A stretch of DNA of 15,018 nucleotides from an uncultured Spirochaetales bacterium. GTDB lineage: Bacteria; Spirochaetota; Spirochaetia; Sphaerochaetales; Sphaerochaetaceae. The notes under the pieces are model-generated. The model worked only from the letters and a program-made list of their open reading frames with translations, was not told the DNA's origin and ran no database searches. The position numbers and the translations under genes are program-made. Location: contig CAKQJZ010000050.1 in NCBI GenBank assembly GCA_934247875.1, forward strand, positions 1 through 15,018, read 5' to 3'. This document shows positions 13,234-15,018 of the stretch, piece after piece; the stretch's first letter is position 1; every line of letters starts with the position of its first letter.

Positions 13234-13269
13234 AAACCCAAGCTACTAAATAAACAAGCTTGGGTTTTT
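13234..13269 (+). terminator. Intrinsic terminator ending the operon and regulator gene
   Basis: AAACCCAAGCT (13234-13244) and AGCTTGGGTTT (13257-13267) form a perfect 11-bp stem with a 12-base loop, followed by T to 13269. It lies 15 bases after the GntR stop codon. On the minus strand the same stem is followed by TTTATTTGGG, so it may also stop the convergent AAA-ATPase gene. Confidence 0.88.
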
Positions 13270-13309
13270 CGCTTTAAACAATTGGTCTTGGCTCAGTGTG
13301 TAAAAGTAT

Positions 13310-14890
13310 CTATAAAATCTCTTCTTTCCACTCGTTGATGTTCTTCTCACTTGATGAGAAGTTCATCCCAATAAGATGTACTTTTTTCTTTCCTCCAAGG
13401 TAAGGTTCATAGTACTTTGTCTCATGTATCTGAGATAGTGCCTCATCTGCAGTTTTATTATATTTGAACTCAAATATGTATATGTGCGTCTTGTTCTCCA
13501 AGACAGCATCTATCCTACCTTTGCTTGTCTCAAGCTCGGAGCCTATATTTGCGCCAAGAGCCTTCATCATGCAGAAGAATGCTGTGCTGTAGTGGGCTTC
13601 ATCTGCCTTTTTCAGCAAATCATAGGGAATAGATGCATATACAGCCTTTAGCTTATCAATTGCTTCCTCTGTATTTCCATTATCAAACGATTTTCTTAAG
13701 TCAGAGCTTTTAAAGAGGCTACCTGTTTTATTTCCCATGTAGGATGCAAGAATATTCTCTGAATAAGCCTCGGCTACTTCATCATTAGGAAAATCAAGCA
13801 CGAAGATATCACCACTTTGATTAATGCTCTTTATAGTAAGATATCCAGACTGGAAAAGCAGTGACTTGTATTGATATGGACTTACAGTATTAGAAGCCAT
13901 CTCGAGAATATCAAAGACTGTGATGTCTGACTTGCTTATAGGCGTTGTTATATCCTTTGAGATATCGAAATCTATATGCTTCGCAACATCCATCAAGAGC
14001 TTCATGCCACCAGTTTCAACCCAGTAGTTATCGAATTTTTCTCCACCATAGAAGAAGAACAGCCCTATTGATACTGGATTATATACAGTAACTTCAGAGT
14101 CTGGCGAAAATCTGTTGCCATTGTACTTCTTCTCAAGCTTCGCCATGTACTCATCATAGCTAAGTCCAGTGCGCTTGATGCCCTGTTCAATATATTCACT
14201 GAAGTAGTGCTTTACCTCTTCTTCTGTGTATCCGAAGAGAGTTGCATATTCTCTGATGAAAGAAAGATCTATAAGATTGTTCATTGAAGAAAATATGCTG
14301 ACTTTGGAAAACTTTGTGACTCCTGTGATGAATGCGAATCTAATAAGTTTATACTGTGCTTTTATTACCTCAAAGAAACCTCTAAGCACACCTCTCATCT
14401 CTTCAACATTAGAGTTGTAGATATTAGAAGAAAGTATCTTATCGTATTCGTCAATTAACACTACGACTTTTCCTTTCTGGCTAAGTGCTATTATTAAGCT
14501 GTCAAGGTTCGAGTTACAATACTTAGAATGCTTAAATGACACCCCATATTGTTCTGCTATAGCAAATAGCTTCTCATTCAGCTGCGTTTCAAGAGCTTTT
14601 GGAGTAGAAGGATTTATCATTGCTAAATCCAAGTGTATTATAGGATACTCCTTCCAGTCGTAATCCATGCCATAAATCTTCAGACCTTTGAAGAGCTCTT
14701 TCTTTCCTTGAAATATTGCTTCAAGCGTTGAGATTGTCAGAGTCTTGCCAAAGCGTCGAGGACGGGAACAGAAAAAATATGTTCCTTTGAGTTTAATAAG
14801 GTTATAAAGAATGTCTGTCTTATCGATATAGATATAGTCATTGGTGATAAGATTCTCAAAGGATGGATTACCTATCAATATGCTCTTCAT
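13310..14890 (-). CDS. AAA-ATPase-like / PD-(D/E)XK nuclease-fold protein, copy 2 (intact)
   Basis: A 526-residue protein of the widespread AAA-ATPase-like plus DUF1703/PDDEXK type, often present in many copies per genome. The N-terminal ATPase domain (about 5-290) has the odd P-loop R-P-R-R-F-G-K-T (43-50) and a Walker B segment V-V-L-I-D-E-Y-D-K (143-151). The C-terminal domain has the nuclease-fold motif: Asp461 in G-R-I-D-A-V, then Glu474-x-Lys476 in F-E-F-K. Family function is not established, and ideas include mobile-element or defence roles. The gene is convergent with the catabolic operon and shares its terminator region, so it is not part of that operon. The start at 14890 matches the usual family N-terminus. 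No Shine-Dalgarno precedes it and the -10 box is six bases upstream. Confidence 0.9.
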   Translation of the reverse strand: MKSILIGNPSFENLITNDYIYIDKTDILYNLIKLKGTYFFCSRPRRFGKTLTISTLEAIFQGKKELFKGLKIYGMDYDWKEYPIIHLDLAMINPSTPKALETQLNEKLFAIAEQYGVSFKHSKYCNSNLDSLIIALSQKGKVVVLIDEYDKILSSNIYNSNVEEMRGVLRGFFEVIKAQYKLIRFAFITGVTKFSKVSIFSSMNNLIDLSFIREYATLFGYTEEEVKHYFSEYIEQGIKRTGLSYDEYMAKLEKKYNGNRFSPDSEVTVYNPVSIGLFFFYGGEKFDNYWVETGGMKLLMDVAKHIDFDISKDITTPISKSDITVFDILEMASNTVSPYQYKSLLFQSGYLTIKSINQSGDIFVLDFPNDEVAEAYSENILASYMGNKTGSLFKSSDLRKSFDNGNTEEAIDKLKAVYASIPYDLLKKADEAHYSTAFFCMMKALGANIGSELETSKGRIDAVLENKTHIYIFEFKYNKTADEALSQIHETKYYEPYLGGKKKVHLIGMNFSSSEKNINEWKEEIL

Positions 14891-14942
14891 GCTTATATTC
14901 TAGCATAGAACAAGGCAAATATAAATTCATAAACGAGTTAGC
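14690..14942. repeat. Direct repeat shared with 1-127 plus 2304-2436 (5' part of AAA-ATPase gene and promoter)
   Basis: With the IS and one target duplication removed, the left copy aligns to these 253 bases with four substitutions and no gaps. Both are in the same orientation. Similarity ends sharply after GAGTTAGC, 52 bases before the start codon. The other limit is unknown because copy 1 leaves the window. The repeats bracket the whole catabolic operon. Confidence 0.92.
14897..14925 (-). promoter_or_regulatory. Promoter of AAA-ATPase copy 2, probably leaderless
   Basis: On the minus strand, TTTATA (14920-14925) and TAGAAT (14897-14902) are 17 bases apart. Only six bases lie between the -10 box and ATG, so transcription should start at or within a base or two of the start codon. 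No ribosome-binding site is present. The same sequence precedes copy 1. Confidence 0.5.
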
Positions 14943-15018
14943 TAGTCGTTACGCATGAAAACCCACCCCTAAAAAAGATTTTTGAAAAGTTTTTAAGATT
15001 TTTCTTGACTTGTATATT
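14943..15018 (+). other. Right-end spacer with phased T-tracts and a possible -35 box
   Basis: No gene is seen. T-tracts of five bases at 14979, 14990 and 14999, plus A-tracts, are spaced about one helical turn apart and lead to TTGACT at 15005-15010. This resembles curved DNA or an UP element in front of a promoter for a gene beyond the window. The -10 region would fall outside the window. Confidence 0.3.

Overview
The window is a stretch of AT-rich bacterial chromosome. It holds one anaerobic catabolic operon on the + strand (about 2.62-12.52 kb, followed by its probable regulator gene to 13.22 kb), set between two near-identical copies of an AAA-ATPase/PD-(D/E)XK gene on the - strand. Oxygen-sensitive style enzymes (a bis-MGD molybdenum or tungsten oxidoreductase with a four-cluster iron-sulfur partner, and a TRAP-TAXI uptake system) point to a strict or facultative anaerobe. 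The loose lipobox of the binding protein (M-P-S-C) and the multi-copy AAA-ATPase-like family would suit a host-associated spirochaete (Treponema or Sphaerochaetaceae type), but low-GC Clostridia are also possible. This taxonomic guess is weak.

Left end (1-2436): the 5' part of AAA-ATPase copy 1, split after codon 27 by a complete 2,176-bp insertion sequence (128-2303, IS1634-like DDE transposase) with a 7-bp target duplication. The IS carries an imperfect terminal inverted repeat, a transposase gene, a small coiled-coil ORF overlapping the transposase 3' end, a consensus-like promoter, and a 22-bp palindrome at the predicted transcript start that repeats the core of the IS ends.

Middle (2437-13300): a short regulatory region with a 27-bp-spaced pair of palindromic 13-mers over the promoter, then a tightly packed gene series. 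In order: TAXI binding lipoprotein, fused TRAP permease, molybdopterin oxidoreductase, 16-cysteine ferredoxin-type subunit, DRE-TIM (homocitrate synthase/HMG-lyase type) enzyme, cyclase-family metal hydrolase, acyl-CoA carboxyltransferase subunit, and MobA (bis-MGD cofactor nucleotidyltransferase). A GntR/FCD regulator with its own probable promoter follows, then a strong intrinsic terminator. The simplest reading is a self-contained module. A small carboxylate or ring compound is imported, changed by a soluble cytosolic Mo/W enzyme that gets its own cofactor-maturation gene, and then handled by a ring-opening or amide hydrolase, a C-C bond-forming or -cleaving lyase/synthase and a CoA-dependent carboxyl transfer. 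The substrate cannot be read from the sequence.

Right end (13310-15018): intact AAA-ATPase/PD-(D/E)XK copy 2 with a promoter that places the start codon at or near the transcript 5' end, then 76 bases with phased T-tracts and a possible -35 box leading out of the window. No tRNA, rRNA, CRISPR array or recognised riboswitch was seen.
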